DNA of 9,533 bases, from the NCBI GenBank assembly GCA_937919015.1, contig CALFPN010000068.1, positions 1-9,533 of the forward strand, in the 5' to 3' direction. Below the pieces are notes generated by a model. The model searched no databases and was not told the DNA's origin. It was given only the letters and a program-made list of their open reading frames with translations. Both the position numbers and the translations under genes were made by a program. The stretch comes from an uncultured Clostridia bacterium. Its GTDB lineage: Bacteria > Bacillota > Clostridia > Lachnospirales > Anaerotignaceae. Shown here in pieces: positions 1-7,385 of this stretch (positions are counted from its first letter, which is position 1; every line of letters begins with the position of its first letter).

Positions 1-1
1 G

Positions 2-490
2 GCAGGGATCATCAATCTGCGTTTGCATTCTTTTGGTAACCTTGAATTCTTGACTCGTGTGCCTATGTCTCTGAAGGCTGGTCTGAGCGGTGATATTCTG
101 AATTTTGTGATTTGCTGTGTGGCATTCCTTGCAATTGGTTATTTTGTTGCATACTTTATGATCGGTAAATTTCAGTTTGCAACTCCCGGTCGTCTGGGTA
201 ACTACACTGATGAAAGTGAAGGTGAAGAAGCTGCAGCGGAAAACAAAACAAATGGCAATACACAGGCAGAACGTATCATCACACTGCTGGGCGGCAGAGA
301 AAACATTACACTGGTGGATGCCTGCATGACACGCCTGCGTGTTACTGTAAAGGATCTGGATAAAGTGGCTGAGATTGCTGACTGGAAGGCAGAAGGTGCA
401 CTCGGTCTGATCAAAAAAGACAATGGCATTCAGGCAGTATATGGTCCGAAAGCGGATGTTTTGAAATCTGATATTAACGATATTCTGTAA
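2..490 (+). CDS. PTS EIICB permease, glucose/maltose family, 3' part only
   Basis: This is the C-terminal part of a sugar permease of the phosphotransferase system; the frame is open to the window's left edge and the start lies outside. It holds the end of the membrane EIIC domain, with a hydrophobic segment around codons 34-55 of the visible part, then ATPGRLGNY, an acidic glutamate-rich linker, and a complete EIIB domain of about 73 residues. EIIB carries the phosphorylated cysteine in DACMTRLRV (Cys codon 323-325), followed by the usual QAVYGPKAD stretch. EIIB takes phosphate from EIIA and passes it to the incoming sugar. The LHSFGNLEFL stretch resembles the alpha-glucoside/maltose branch, and the downstream phosphatase and malQ genes also favour maltose, but glucose cannot be excluded. 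No EIIA domain is fused here or encoded in the window. The next gene starts 25 bp downstream. Confidence 0.93.
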   Translation, partial: AGIINLRLHSFGNLEFLTRVPMSLKAGLSGDILNFVICCVAFLAIGYFVAYFMIGKFQFATPGRLGNYTDESEGEEAAAENKTNGNTQAERIITLLGGRENITLVDACMTRLRVTVKDLDKVAEIADWKAEGALGLIKKDNGIQAVYGPKADVLKSDINDIL

Positions 491-515
491 AGAATTAGGA
501 TAGAGGTGGATTTAT

Positions 516-1373
516 ATGAAACTTCTGACATTGAATACCCATTCCCTTCAGGAAGAAAACTATGAACAGAAACTGGAGTGGTTTATAGAGGGAATCCTGC
601 AGGAAAAACCTGACATCATTGCACTGCAGGAGGTGAATCAGACCTCTGATGCAGCAGTGGCGGAAGATATCCTTTGGGAAGGATTGTATTCGATCCCGGC
701 ACAGGTTCCTTTGAAACAGGATAACCATGCGGCACAGGTGGTATATCGCCTGCGTCAGGCAGGGGTTGCGTGTCATTGGGTATGGCTTCCCATTAAACTG
801 GGCTATGGAAAATACGATGAGGGGGTAGCGCTGCTGAGTCTTGGCAGAAAGATCACTGCAGCGGAGGCATTCCCGATTAGTAAGGTAAATGATTATCACA
901 ACTGGCGTACTCGGGCAGTTCTCGGGATGCAGGTGGAAGGCCTGACAGACTGGTTTTACACCATCCACATGGGCTGGTGGGATGATGCGGAAGAGCCTTT
1001 TCTGGATCAGTGGAAACAGCTGGAAGAACGGATTTCAGAGAAAAGGAGAAATGGATTTGTCTGGCTCATGGGTGATTTCAATGCACCTGATTTTGTTTCC
1101 GGACAGAGCTATGAATGGATCTTGACCAATGGATGGCTGGATACTTACTCTGCAGCATTGGAAAAAGACAGAGGGACCGCCGTTCCCTGTGTGATCGATG
1201 GCTGGAAAGAACGACTGAAGGATCAGGAAGTGAAAGCAATGCGTTTGGATTATATCTTCTCTAGTCATAGGGTCTGTGTAAAATCCTTTCAAGTGATTTT
1301 TAATGGGGAAAACAGACCTGTGGTTTCCGATCACTTCGGTGTATTCATAGATATAAAGGAGAAAATAGTATGA
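516..1373 (+). CDS. mapP: EEP-fold phosphatase, probable maltose 6'-phosphate phosphatase (MapP-like)
   Basis: This 285-residue cytoplasmic protein of the endonuclease/exonuclease/phosphatase superfamily has no signal peptide. The family's metal and catalytic signatures are present in order: Asn7 in LTLNTHS, Glu39 in ALQEVN, His151 in IHMGWWDD, Asp187/Asn189 in GDFNAPD, Asp245 in RLDYIFSS and Asp272-His273 in SDHFG. The start is ATG 516, with GAGGTGG 6 bp upstream. It lies 25 bp after a PTS permease and overlaps malQ by 4 bp (ATGA). In Enterococcus faecalis the gene just after the maltose PTS permease encodes MapP, which removes phosphate from maltose 6'-phosphate; from memory MapP is also an EEP protein. 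Position and fold therefore suggest the same role, giving free maltose to MalQ. The family call is secure. The substrate is inference, and generic annotation would be 'endonuclease/exonuclease/phosphatase family protein'. Confidence 0.85.
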   Translation: MKLLTLNTHSLQEENYEQKLEWFIEGILQEKPDIIALQEVNQTSDAAVAEDILWEGLYSIPAQVPLKQDNHAAQVVYRLRQAGVACHWVWLPIKLGYGKYDEGVALLSLGRKITAAEAFPISKVNDYHNWRTRAVLGMQVEGLTDWFYTIHMGWWDDAEEPFLDQWKQLEERISEKRRNGFVWLMGDFNAPDFVSGQSYEWILTNGWLDTYSAALEKDRGTAVPCVIDGWKERLKDQEVKAMRLDYIFSSHRVCVKSFQVIFNGENRPVVSDHFGVFIDIKEKIV

Positions 1374-2890
1374 AAAGAACAGCAGGCATTCTGATGCCTA
1401 TCACAAGTTTACCCGGAAAATACGGCATTGGTTGTTTTTCTGAGGAAGCATATAAATTCGTGGACTGGCTGCAGGCAACCGGTCAGACTTACTGGCAGAT
1501 CCTGCCGATCCACCCCACCAGTTATGGTGACTCTCCCTATCAGTCCTTCTCCACCTTTGCAGGAAATCCTTATTTCATTGATCTGGATGCACTGGTGGCA
1601 GAAGGGGTGCTGATGCAGAAGGAATGTGACAGCATGGATTTTGGCGAGGATGAAACGGATATTGATTACGAAGCCCAGTATAACAGCTGTTATACTTTGC
1701 TGAGAAAAGCCTATGAACGAAGCAATATCAGCGAAAATGTAGCATATCAGCATTTTGTAAAAGAAAACGAATGGTGGCTTTCTGATTATGCTTTATTCAT
1801 GGCATTGAAAAATTTCTTTGATGGTCAGTGCTGGTATGAATGGCCTGAAGATATCCGTCTACGTTATGGCTATTCTATGGATTATTACCGCAGAGAGTTG
1901 TATTATGATATTGAATTTCAGATGTATCTGCAGTTTAAATTTTTTGAACAGTACTGGAAACTGAAGCAGTATGCCAATGAAAAAAATATTGGCATCATCG
2001 GGGATATTCCCATTTATGTTGCCATGGATTCCGCGGATACATGGGCTCATCCGGAACTGTTCCAGCTGGATGAAAACAATGTGCCTTATGCCGTGGCAGG
2101 CTGTCCCCCTGATGGGTTTTCTGCTACAGGGCAGCTCTGGGGCAACCCTCTTTACCGTTGGGAATATCACAGAGAAACAGGTTATCAGTGGTGGCTGAGT
2201 CGTCTGTGGTATGTGTTCCGCTTGTATGATGTAACAAGAATCGATCATTTCCGTGGTTTTGATGAATATTTTTCCATTCCCTATGGTGCGGATTCGGCAG
2301 TGGACGGGCATTGGGAAAAAGGCCCCGGCATCGATCTGTTTCGCTGTGTGGAACAGAATCTGGGCTGGCATGAAGTGATCGCGGAAGATCTGGGCTATGT
2401 GACAGATTCTGTTCGTCAGCTGCTAAAAGATAGTGGATTCCCTGGCATGAAAGTGTTGGAATTTGCCTTTGATTCTCGCGATTCCGGTTCTGCCAATGAT
2501 TATCTGCCCCATAATTATCCGGAAAACAGTGTGGTTTATACAGGCACCCATGATAATGAAACACTGAACGGCTGGTTTAAATCGATTACAAAAGAAGAAC
2601 AGCAGATGGCAAGAGATTACCTCTGCGACCAGAGAACACCGCATAAACTGCTCCACCAGTCCTTTATTGCACTGGCGATGCGTAGTGCAGCAAGAATGTG
2701 TATCATTCCTCTGCAGGATTATCTGGGGCTGGACAACAGCTGCCGGATCAATACACCTTCTACCATTGGCATCAACTGGAGATGGAGAGTAAAGAAGGAG
2801 CAACTGACAGAAGAACTACAGCAGGGAATTCTGGCTACAACAATGCGTTACGGCAGAATGAACTGGAACAACTACAACGAAACGAAATAA
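1370..2890 (+). CDS. malQ: 4-alpha-glucanotransferase (amylomaltase, GH77)
   Basis: This 506-residue cytoplasmic amylomaltase moves glucan units between maltodextrins and releases glucose. The length fits the short bacterial/Thermus-type GH77 enzymes without N-terminal extensions. The N-terminal signature (TSLPGKYGIG, then QILPIHPT and DSPYQSFSTFAGNPYFI) is intact. The catalytic residues are all visible: nucleophile Asp292 in RIDHFRGF, acid/base Glu339 in IAEDLGYV and stabilising Asp395 in GTHDNET, almost the same numbering as Thermus amylomaltase. The conserved loop region AGCPPDGFSATGQLWGNPLY is at 243-262. ATG 1370 overlaps the stop of the preceding phosphatase gene and is preceded by AAGGAGA, so the two are probably translationally coupled. 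In this operon it would process internal maltose or maltodextrin and feed glucose to the downstream glucokinase. The enzyme is usually poor with pure maltose as sole donor, so a small maltodextrin primer pool is probably needed. Confidence 0.97.
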   Translation: MKRTAGILMPITSLPGKYGIGCFSEEAYKFVDWLQATGQTYWQILPIHPTSYGDSPYQSFSTFAGNPYFIDLDALVAEGVLMQKECDSMDFGEDETDIDYEAQYNSCYTLLRKAYERSNISENVAYQHFVKENEWWLSDYALFMALKNFFDGQCWYEWPEDIRLRYGYSMDYYRRELYYDIEFQMYLQFKFFEQYWKLKQYANEKNIGIIGDIPIYVAMDSADTWAHPELFQLDENNVPYAVAGCPPDGFSATGQLWGNPLYRWEYHRETGYQWWLSRLWYVFRLYDVTRIDHFRGFDEYFSIPYGADSAVDGHWEKGPGIDLFRCVEQNLGWHEVIAEDLGYVTDSVRQLLKDSGFPGMKVLEFAFDSRDSGSANDYLPHNYPENSVVYTGTHDNETLNGWFKSITKEEQQMARDYLCDQRTPHKLLHQSFIALAMRSAARMCIIPLQDYLGLDNSCRINTPSTIGINWRWRVKKEQLTEELQQGILATTMRYGRMNWNNYNETK

Positions 2891-2926
2891 TAAAGATATA
2901 TCAAGTCATATAAGGAGGAATTTACG

Positions 2927-3187
2927 ATGAAACAGTTTAATTACACAATTACAGATCCCCTGGGTATCCATGCACGTCCCGCAGGCCTACTGGCAAAAGC
3001 AGCCAAAACATTCCCTGATACAGTGATTATGATCCAGAAAGGCGACAAAGAAGTAAAGGCTACACAGCTGATGAAACTGATGGGCCTGGGTGTAAAGGAA
3101 GGCGATGTTGTAACAGTGACAGCGGATGGTCCTTCTGAAGAAAATGCCATTGAAGTGATGTACAATACACTGGCTGAAAACCTGTAA
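2927..3187 (+). CDS. ptsH: HPr phosphocarrier protein, without the usual regulatory Ser-46
   Basis: This 86-residue soluble phosphocarrier shuttles phosphate from Enzyme I to PTS EIIA proteins. The active-site motif GIHARPAG places the phosphorylated histidine at residue 15, followed by the usual Arg17. Length and the C-terminal part (LGVKEGDVVTVTADG) are typical. The start is ATG 2927 with AAGGAGGA 7 bp upstream, 36 bp after malQ and 21 bp before ptsI. One feature is odd. The stretch corresponding to the HPr-kinase site of Bacillus HPr (LKSIMGVMSLG) reads KATQLMKLMGLG here. Aligning on the conserved LG puts Gln47 where the regulatory serine normally sits, with Thr46 next to it. This copy may therefore serve transport but not the Ser-phosphorylated, CcpA-dependent catabolite signal. 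That is inferred from alignment by eye. Confidence 0.96.
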   Translation: MKQFNYTITDPLGIHARPAGLLAKAAKTFPDTVIMIQKGDKEVKATQLMKLMGLGVKEGDVVTVTADGPSEENAIEVMYNTLAENL

Positions 3188-3208
3188 TTGCAGCAGGAGG
3201 GGATAAGT

Positions 3209-4864
3209 ATGATCATGATGCAGGGCAAAGGCGTCTCCAAGGGCGTCGTAAAAGGTCCTCTGTATTTTTTCCGCCGCCCGGATGCTGCAATTCGTCAGTG
3301 GCAGGTGGAAGATATGGATGCAGAAAAAATGCGTCTGGCACAGGCACAGGAAAAATCCATTGCTCAGCTGGAAGCACTGGCAGAACGCTGTAGAGAAGAG
3401 GCTGGGGATGAAGCAGCAGTTCTTTTTGAAACCCATGCGATGTTTGTGGAAGACGAAGATTATGTAGAATGCATCCATTCCTGTATGGACGAAGAAAATT
3501 GCAATGCTGAATATGCAGTACAGCAGGCTGGCGAACAGTTTGCGGAAATGCTTGCCGCTATGGATGATGCCTATATGCAGGCACGTGCGGCGGATATCCG
3601 TGATGTTTCCAATCGTATCTGCAATAATCTGATGGGCATTGTGGAAGGTGGTATCGATTCTGCTGTTCCTGTTATTCTGGCAGCGGATGATCTGGCGCCT
3701 TCTGAAACGATTCAGCTGGATAAAAGCAAGATCCTTGCTTTCGTTACACAGGGCGGTTCCAGCAACAGCCATACGGCTATCCTTGCCCGTACCATGGGTA
3801 TTCCTGCGATTTGCGGTCTGGGGGAAACATTGAATCCGGAATTTGCAGGCAGAACGGCATATGTGGATGGAGAAGTGGGCAGTGTTTATATCGAACCTGA
3901 CGAACTGACACTGGCGCAGTTCAGCGAAAAGTTCGTGAAACAGCAGGAAATGAGAGAACTGCTTCAGACCATGAAGGGACAGGAAGATATCACACTGGAC
4001 GGCAAAAAAATCAATGTTTACTGCAATATCGGTTCTCCCGAAGATGTGGCGGCTGTTCTTGCGAATGATGGTCAGGGTATTGGTCTGTTCCGCAGTGAAT
4101 TCCTCTATCTGGCGGCTTCTGATTATCCTACAGAGGAAGAACAGTTTCAGGCATATAAAACGGTTGCCGCAGCCATGAATGGCAAGCGTGTCATTATTCG
4201 TACACTGGATATCGGTGCAGATAAACAGGTGGATTATTTTAATATGAACAAAGAAGAAAACCCTGCATTGGGGGTTCGTGCCATCCGTATCTGCCTGAAT
4301 CGTCCTGAGGTGTTTAAGCCCCAGCTGAGGGCGTTATATCGTGCATCTGCCTATGGTAAAGTGGCTATCATGTTCCCCATGATCACATCTGTCTGGGAAG
4401 TGAAGGAATGCAAACGTGCCTGTCAGAAGGTCATGGCAGAACTGGAACAGGAAGGGATTCCTTTTAACAAGGATACAGAGATCGGTATTATGCTGGAAAC
4501 ACCGGCTTCCATTTTTGTGGCAGAGGAACTGGCGAGGGAAGTGGATTTCTTTTCCGTTGGCACCAATGACCTGACACAGTACACACTGGCATGCGACCGT
4601 CAGGCGAATGATCTGGGAAAATTCTATGATCCTCACCATCCTGCGGTGCTGCGCGCACTGAAAATGGCTGCCGATGCAGCCCATAAAGCAGGTATCTGGA
4701 TCGGTATCTGCGGAGAATTGGGGGCAGATCTGAGTATGCTTCCTACATTCCTTGCTATGGGTATGGATGAAATTTCTGTGACACCCAATGCAGTATTACC
4801 TTTGCGTGCAGCAATTCGCAGCTCCATTGCGAAGACCTGTACACTGGAAATGCTGGATTGTTAA
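3209..4864 (+). CDS. ptsI: Phosphoenolpyruvate-protein phosphotransferase (Enzyme I)
   Basis: Enzyme I takes phosphate from PEP and hands it to HPr; it is cytoplasmic and dimeric in the family. The chosen start, ATG 3209, has AGGAGGGG at 3195-3202, and a TTG seven codons earlier lacks a proper site. That gives 551 residues, close to the usual ~570. Domain order is normal: a helical HPr-binding part (about 30-145), the phosphohistidine domain with His188 in GGSSNSHTAILAR, and the C-terminal PEP-binding barrel. The barrel has Arg294 in IGLFRSEFLY, Arg331 in RTLDIGADK, Glu430 in MLETPAS, the GTNDLTQYTLACDR loop at 451-464 (Asp454) and Cys501 in GICGELG. All expected catalytic and Mg-ligand residues are present. 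Sitting directly behind ptsH and inside the sugar operon, it supplies the phosphate for the permease at the left edge. Confidence 0.97.
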   Translation: MIMMQGKGVSKGVVKGPLYFFRRPDAAIRQWQVEDMDAEKMRLAQAQEKSIAQLEALAERCREEAGDEAAVLFETHAMFVEDEDYVECIHSCMDEENCNAEYAVQQAGEQFAEMLAAMDDAYMQARAADIRDVSNRICNNLMGIVEGGIDSAVPVILAADDLAPSETIQLDKSKILAFVTQGGSSNSHTAILARTMGIPAICGLGETLNPEFAGRTAYVDGEVGSVYIEPDELTLAQFSEKFVKQQEMRELLQTMKGQEDITLDGKKINVYCNIGSPEDVAAVLANDGQGIGLFRSEFLYLAASDYPTEEEQFQAYKTVAAAMNGKRVIIRTLDIGADKQVDYFNMNKEENPALGVRAIRICLNRPEVFKPQLRALYRASAYGKVAIMFPMITSVWEVKECKRACQKVMAELEQEGIPFNKDTEIGIMLETPASIFVAEELAREVDFFSVGTNDLTQYTLACDRQANDLGKFYDPHHPAVLRALKMAADAAHKAGIWIGICGELGADLSMLPTFLAMGMDEISVTPNAVLPLRAAIRSSIAKTCTLEMLDC

Positions 4865-4888
4865 TAAGTACAAAAGAAATCAGAGAGA

Positions 4889-4932
4889 ACAAAAGATAAA
4901 ACAAGAAGAAACAAAAGATAAAATAAGAAGAA
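4889..4932 (+). repeat. Two tandem 22-bp A/purine-rich repeats before glk
   Basis: Copy 1 (4889-4910) and copy 2 (4911-4932) lie head to tail and differ at a single base (C at 4902, T at 4924). A looser third version starts at 4870. The plus strand is almost entirely A and G, so the transcript should be unstructured. The repeats fill most of the 98-bp gap between ptsI and glk, and end just before an alternative upstream ATG of glk. This may be a recent slippage duplication or a translation-enhancing leader; no function is demonstrated. Confidence 0.9.
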
Positions 4933-4962
4933 ATGGTATTGAAAAAAGAGGAGGCTGCAGAT

Positions 4963-5910
4963 ATGGAATATGGATTTGGCGTGGATATTGGCGGCACAAC
5001 TGTTAAGCTGGCATTCTTTGACCAAACGGGTGCATTACTGCATAAATGGGAAATCAAAACAAATACGCAAAATGGCGGATGTGCCATTCTTCCGGATATC
5101 GCTGCTTCCGTGAACACATTTCTGAAAGAGAAGAATATTCGCAATGAACAGATCATTGGCATTGGGGTAGGGGTGCCCGGTCCGGTAGATGATCTTGGTG
5201 TAGTAAATCAGTGTGTCAACCTGGGCTGGGGAAAGGTAGATATCCAAAAAGAGTTGTCCGAACTGACAGGATTTCCAGTAAAGGCAGGCAATGATGCCAA
5301 TGTGGCGGCTTTGGGGGAATGCTGGCAGGGCGGTGCGAAAGGATATACAAATATAGTGATGGCTACCCTTGGCACAGGCATTGGCGGTGGTATTGTGGTA
5401 AAAGGAAAAATCATAAATGGCATTCATGGTGCCGGCGGCGAAATCGGACATATAACATTAGAACCCGGCGAGACAGAAGCCTGTGGCTGTGGTAAGAGTG
5501 GCTGTGCGGAGCAATATTGTTCTGCAACAGGCATTGTTCGCCTTGCTAGAAGATATCTGGCAGAGTATACCGATCCAAGTGTGTTACGACACATGATGGA
5601 TATGGAATGCAAGGATATTTTTGTGGCAGCGGAAAAGAAAGATGTTGCTGCCTGTGCGATTCTGGAGCAGGTATATAAATATCTGGGGCTGCTTCTGGCG
5701 AATGTTTGCTGTGTGATTGATCCGGAAGTGATCCTTCTTGGCGGCGGGGTCAGCAAAGCAGGGGAGCCTCTGATTGTGGGAACGATGAAATATTTCGAGA
5801 GATATGCGTTTCATGCTTGCCGTTCCACAAAGATTCGGTTGGCGGAATTAGGAAATGATGCAGGAGTTTATGGCGCATTTAAACTGATTTTAAATGAATA
5901 TGCAGAATAA
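4963..5910 (+). CDS. glk: ROK-family glucokinase
   Basis: This 315-residue cytoplasmic sugar kinase of the ROK family is most likely ATP:glucose 6-phosphotransferase. The phosphate-binding motif VDIGGTTVKL is at 7-16. The catalytic base is Asp111 in AGNDANVAALGE, and TLGTGIGGGIV follows at 135-145. The zinc site is complete: His163 in GGEIGH, then Cys174, Cys176 and Cys181 in CGCGKSGCAEQ. The C-terminal LLGGGVSKAGEPL (258-270) and GNDAGVYGA are typical. ATG 4963 is preferred because AGAGGAGG lies 8 bp upstream; an in-frame ATG at 4933 would add ten residues and has no good site. The gene ends the operon and would phosphorylate the glucose released by MalQ. ROK kinases for other hexoses look similar, but the context favours glucose. 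An insertion sequence begins 9 bp after the stop codon. Confidence 0.94.
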   Translation: MEYGFGVDIGGTTVKLAFFDQTGALLHKWEIKTNTQNGGCAILPDIAASVNTFLKEKNIRNEQIIGIGVGVPGPVDDLGVVNQCVNLGWGKVDIQKELSELTGFPVKAGNDANVAALGECWQGGAKGYTNIVMATLGTGIGGGIVVKGKIINGIHGAGGEIGHITLEPGETEACGCGKSGCAEQYCSATGIVRLARRYLAEYTDPSVLRHMMDMECKDIFVAAEKKDVAACAILEQVYKYLGLLLANVCCVIDPEVILLGGGVSKAGEPLIVGTMKYFERYAFHACRSTKIRLAELGNDAGVYGAFKLILNEYAE

Positions 5911-5918
5911 GAATAAAT
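5911..5918. repeat. Left target-site duplication (GAATAAAT)
   Basis: These eight bases directly after the glk stop codon are repeated exactly at 7402-7409, on the other side of the insertion sequence. An 8-bp duplication is normal for IS256-family elements. The perfect match shows that the element inserted here by transposition and that neither flank has since rearranged. Confidence 0.93.
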
Positions 5919-5943
5919 GAGACTGTTTCAAAGTTTGTGTAAA
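5919..5943 (+). repeat. IS256-family left terminal inverted repeat
   Basis: It starts GAGACTGTTT and continues with the 15-base core CAAAGTTTGTGTAAA. It pairs with 7377-7401 on the other strand: 19 of 25 positions match, with all mismatches in the outer ten bases. The related inner block AAACTGATGTAAAATAA follows at 5950-5966. Confidence 0.92.
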
Positions 5944-5980
5944 GTAAAAAAACTGATGTAAAATAATGAAATGAGTTATG

Positions 5981-6013
5981 AAGGGCAAAGTCGATTTTCA
6001 GGACTTTGCCCTT
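5981..6013. other. 12-bp perfect hairpin inside the IS left end
   Basis: AAGGGCAAAGTC (5981-5992) and GACTTTGCCCTT (6002-6013) are exact reverse complements separated by nine bases. The hairpin lies between the end of glk and the end of the transposase frame, so transcripts from either side would contain it. Neither strand has a clear run of T after the stem, so it is not a textbook terminator. It may slow readthrough from outside into the transposase, as hairpins near the ends of other insertion sequences do; that role is inference. Confidence 0.75.
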
Positions 6014-6084
6014 TGCCTGTATTATAGCGACAATTTTTTGCATGTCAAGCAAGGCTGCCACAGACAGCCCTATTCAGACTATAA

Positions 6085-7328
6085 TCAGGATAATCTTTCT
6101 TCAAAATATATTTCCAACTGAGAATGGATCTGACCCCAATCAAGACGGTGTCCGGTCCATTTTTTCGTGATATCCATAGTTGCCAGATACAGCATTTTCA
6201 TCAAACTGTCATCAGAAGGAAAAATGGTCTTAGATTTTGTGACTTTACGCAGCTGTCGATTAAATCCTTCAATTGCATTTGTAGTATAAATCAGCTTACG
6301 AATAGCTTCAGGATATTTGAAATATGCGGAAAGGTTGGCCCAGTTATCCCTCCAGGATTTGGCAATTCTAGGATATTTGCTGTACCATTTTTCTTCGAAG
6401 GCATCCAGTTCAACCAATGCGATTTCTTCTGTCGCTGCAGTATAAACTCGTTTCAGGTCAGTCATCAATGGTTTGATGTCCTTATAGGACACAAATCTTG
6501 TGGTGTTTCTGATCTGATGGATAATACACTGCTGGATCTCTGTTTCAGGGAATACGGCTTCGATTGCCTGAGGGAATCCAGAAAGACCGTCCACACAAGC
6601 GATCAGGATATCCTGAACACCGCGATTTTTAAGGCCGTTCAGGATAGACAGCCAGAATTTTGCACATTCATTCTGACCAACATACATATACCCAACACAT
6701 CTTTGTGACCATTCATGTCGATGCCGATAGCAATATATACAGCTCGTTTTACGATACGGCCTTCATGGCGAACATGATAATGGATCGCATCCATGAAAAC
6801 AACTGCATAGATTTCTTCCAGAGGACGCTCCTGCCATTCTTTTACGATAGGGAGTACTTTGTCTGTAACACGGCTGATTGTGCTGTCAGAAATCTCAATA
6901 CCATACAGGTCGCGCATATGGCTTTCAATATCGCTGGTAGTCATTCCTTTGGCATACATGGAAAGAATTTTTTCTTCCATGCCCTGTGTGACAGTGTTCT
7001 GATATTTTTTGATTATTTGTGGCTCAAACTCACCTTTACGATCTCTGGGAATATCCAGCTCCATATCTCCGTAACTGGTGTGCATTGTTTTCTGAGAAAA
7101 GCCATTTCGGCTGTTATCGATATCCTTGTTACGATAGTCATACTTGGTATAGCAAAGTTCTTCATCCAATTCTTCAGTTAGAACGCCTTCAAGGATTATA
7201 GACATCATATCTCGCATAATTGCATTTACATCTGCTCCATCCTTGATTTTTACATCATTTTCTTTCAGATAGGTGCTCATCATTTCTCGAAGAGCTGCTT
7301 TTTGAGGGGAATCTTTTTTTCGTGCCAT
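6085..7328 (-). pseudogene. IS256-family transposase, split by a 2-bp insertion
   Basis: This is a Mutator-class DDE transposase. The start is ATG at 7328-7326, with GGAGG (7341-7337) 8 bp upstream on the minus strand. The first frame runs well to DMNGHKDVLG (codon 213), then becomes nonsense and stops at 6639. The correct continuation, MYVGQNECAKFW, restarts at 6687 in another frame and ends at 6085. Dropping two bases (AT at 6689-6688) restores one frame of about 413 residues, the normal family length. Asp180 (VVFMDAIHYH), Asp246 (IACVDGLSG) and Glu353 (TNAIEGFNRQ) are the expected catalytic triad, and all are intact. Only the first aspartate lies before the break. Programmed frameshifting is not usual in this family and no classic slippery heptamer is seen, so a disabling mutation or a sequencing error is more likely. 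Confidence 0.93.
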
Positions 7329-7356
7329 AAATAAAACCTCCAAACTGAGTAATTTT

Positions 7357-7385
7357 ATCTTACATCAGTTTGAAGGTTTACACAA
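7357..7385 (-). promoter_or_regulatory. Probable transposase promoter overlapping the right inverted repeat
   Basis: On the minus strand, TTGTGT (7385-7380, inside the inverted repeat core) is followed after 17 bp by TAAGAT (7362-7357). The transposase ribosome site GGAGG is at 7341-7337. The spacing is ideal and both boxes are moderate matches. The left end has a similar inward-pointing pair (TTGTGT 5935-5940, TAAAAT 5959-5964, 18 bp apart) because the ends are inverted copies. Confidence 0.45.

Noticed and set aside
3188..3208. Upstream TTG start for ptsI adding seven residues
   Set aside because: The AGGAGGGG ribosome site lies after this codon and is correctly spaced for ATG 3209.
2987..3772. 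Long minus-strand open frame (261 codons) opposite ptsH/ptsI
   Set aside because: It runs antisense to two clear conserved genes, has no ribosome site and has a cysteine/histidine/phenylalanine-rich composition typical of shadow translation.
3749..3787. Unusual Enzyme I active site GGSSNSH instead of GGRTSH
   Set aside because: Aligned from the preceding strand, the spacing to the histidine is unchanged and only neighbouring residues differ. This looks like ordinary clostridial variation, recalled from memory.
4933..4962. Upstream ATG for glucokinase adding ten residues
   Set aside because: AGAGGAGG at 4947-4954 lies between the two candidates and fits ATG 4963. The ROK motif also begins at the usual distance from that start.
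6639..6692. Programmed frameshift making the transposase from two genes
   Set aside because: IS256-family transposases are normally single frames, and no standard slippery heptamer or downstream stimulatory structure is evident. A simple 2-bp insertion explains it.
6124..7181. Plus-strand open frames opposite the transposase
   Set aside because: They are antisense shadows of a recognised IS256 transposase, with unusual composition and no ribosome binding sites.
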